Assembly: GCA_947495795.1 (NCBI GenBank)
Contig: CANMAI010000007.1
Coordinates: forward strand, 124,001-188,000
DNA length: 64,000 nucleotides
Direction: 5' to 3'
Source: an uncultured Paracoccaceae bacterium
GTDB lineage: Bacteria; Pseudomonadota; Alphaproteobacteria; Rhodobacterales; Rhodobacteraceae
The position numbers and the translations under genes were made by a program. Positions 63,722 through 64,000 of this stretch are shown piece by piece. The notes beneath the pieces are model-generated. The model worked only from the letters and a program-made list of their open reading frames with translations. It searched no databases and had not been told where the DNA came from. Each line of letters opens with the position of its first letter. The stretch's first letter is position 1.

Positions 63722-64000
63722 ATGCTGAAACTGATTTTTCGCGCCTTGACGCTGGTAGGTGTGCTTGGTGCAGCGACGGCTGTGGCTGAAGAGCGTCAAC
63801 GTTACGACGTCTATGGCAGCGGGTTGAAGCTGGGCACTTTGGGCATGAACTACAACATTTCGGGCGAGCGCTATGGTGTCTCCGGCCGGGTGGCCGATGG
63901 CGGATTGCTGGGCGCTTTCGTCAAGTTTGATTTCTCCGGTACGGCGGAAGGAACCATTGCGTCGGACGGCACGCTTCGGCCAACCCGCTATTCGGGCACG
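63722..64000 (+). CDS. DUF3108 domain exported protein (partial, C-terminus outside window)
   Basis: The first 93 codons of a protein with a signal peptide (MLKLIFRALTLVGVLGAATAVA) and a beta-rich start of the mature part (YDVYGSGLKLGTLGMNYNISGERYGVSGRV), the pattern of DUF3108 outer-envelope proteins common in Rhodobacterales. AAGGAG lies upstream of ATG 63722. It runs off the right edge; function unknown. Confidence 0.72.
   Translation, partial: MLKLIFRALTLVGVLGAATAVAEERQRYDVYGSGLKLGTLGMNYNISGERYGVSGRVADGGLLGAFVKFDFSGTAEGTIASDGTLRPTRYSGT

Overview
The window looks like chromosomal DNA of a marine alphaproteobacterium of the order Rhodobacterales (Roseobacter group). Reasons: high GC; Rhodobacterales-type neighbourhoods (rluD next to rpoH; cytochrome c552 next to prephenate dehydratase; a 4.5S RNA upstream of dnaX); small lineage-specific proteins of the DUF6476 kind; and Lrp, yej and Hint-type genes typical of that group. 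I see no tRNA, rRNA, CRISPR array, IS element, integrase or prophage. It reads as a core chromosome with a few accessory inserts.

Layout. 0-11.7 kb: partial dnaG (reverse), a kinase-like protein, DUF6476 and rluD (divergent), rpoH, a lipoprotein L,D-transpeptidase, an orphan PAS histidine kinase whose Shine-Dalgarno is buried in a 15-bp hairpin, the M3 peptidase pepF, an EEP-fold hydrolase with a TerB/DnaJ protein, and a GNAT. 11.7-18.4 kb: a fused HyuA-HyuB hydantoinase/oxoprolinase with an SDR epimerase, a solitary imuA-like gene, and an Lrp regulator divergent from phenylalanine hydroxylase. 18.5-24.2 kb: a complete yejABEF peptide ABC importer. 24.3-29.4 kb: cytochrome c552, prephenate dehydratase, a chemoreceptor co-translated with a small exported protein, and an SRPBCC protein with nudC.

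29.5-42.3 kb: the 4.5S RNA, two convergent paralogous Hint-domain proteins, dnaX, ybaB and recR. The usually compact dnaX-ybaB-recR set is spread over about 10 kb here. Between its members lie two TetR regulators with their targets, a candidate caspase-like protein, a serine beta-lactamase-fold hydrolase, an unusual exported S26 signal peptidase and a KAS III enzyme. 42.3-49 kb: two EamA exporters, Lrp and AraC regulators, a VOC protein, a KtrA/KtrB-type potassium uptake pair and an ArsR/SRPBCC pair.

49-60.6 kb is a coherent sugar-catabolic locus: a LacI regulator with an excellent near-perfect operator faces an operon of a sugar-binding protein, two permeases, an MsmX/UgpC-type ATPase, a GH2 beta-mannosidase, a D-lyxose/D-mannose isomerase-type cupin, a TIM-barrel isomerase, a Gfo/Idh/MocA dehydrogenase and an aldo/keto reductase. 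The inferred job is uptake of beta-mannosides (for example algal mannan fragments), hydrolysis in the cytoplasm and isomerisation of mannose to fructose. 60.6-64 kb: a small Cys-containing exported protein, rpmB, an SMP-30 lactonase, meaB and the start of a DUF3108 protein.

Non-coding structure is rich. There is a 100-bp palindromic repeat in two copies, both in convergent intergenic gaps. There is a perfect 31-bp inverted repeat whose loop 16-mer recurs in a second large hairpin 56 kb away, a second pair of related hairpins at 40.3 and 41.5 kb, and several operator-like dyads.
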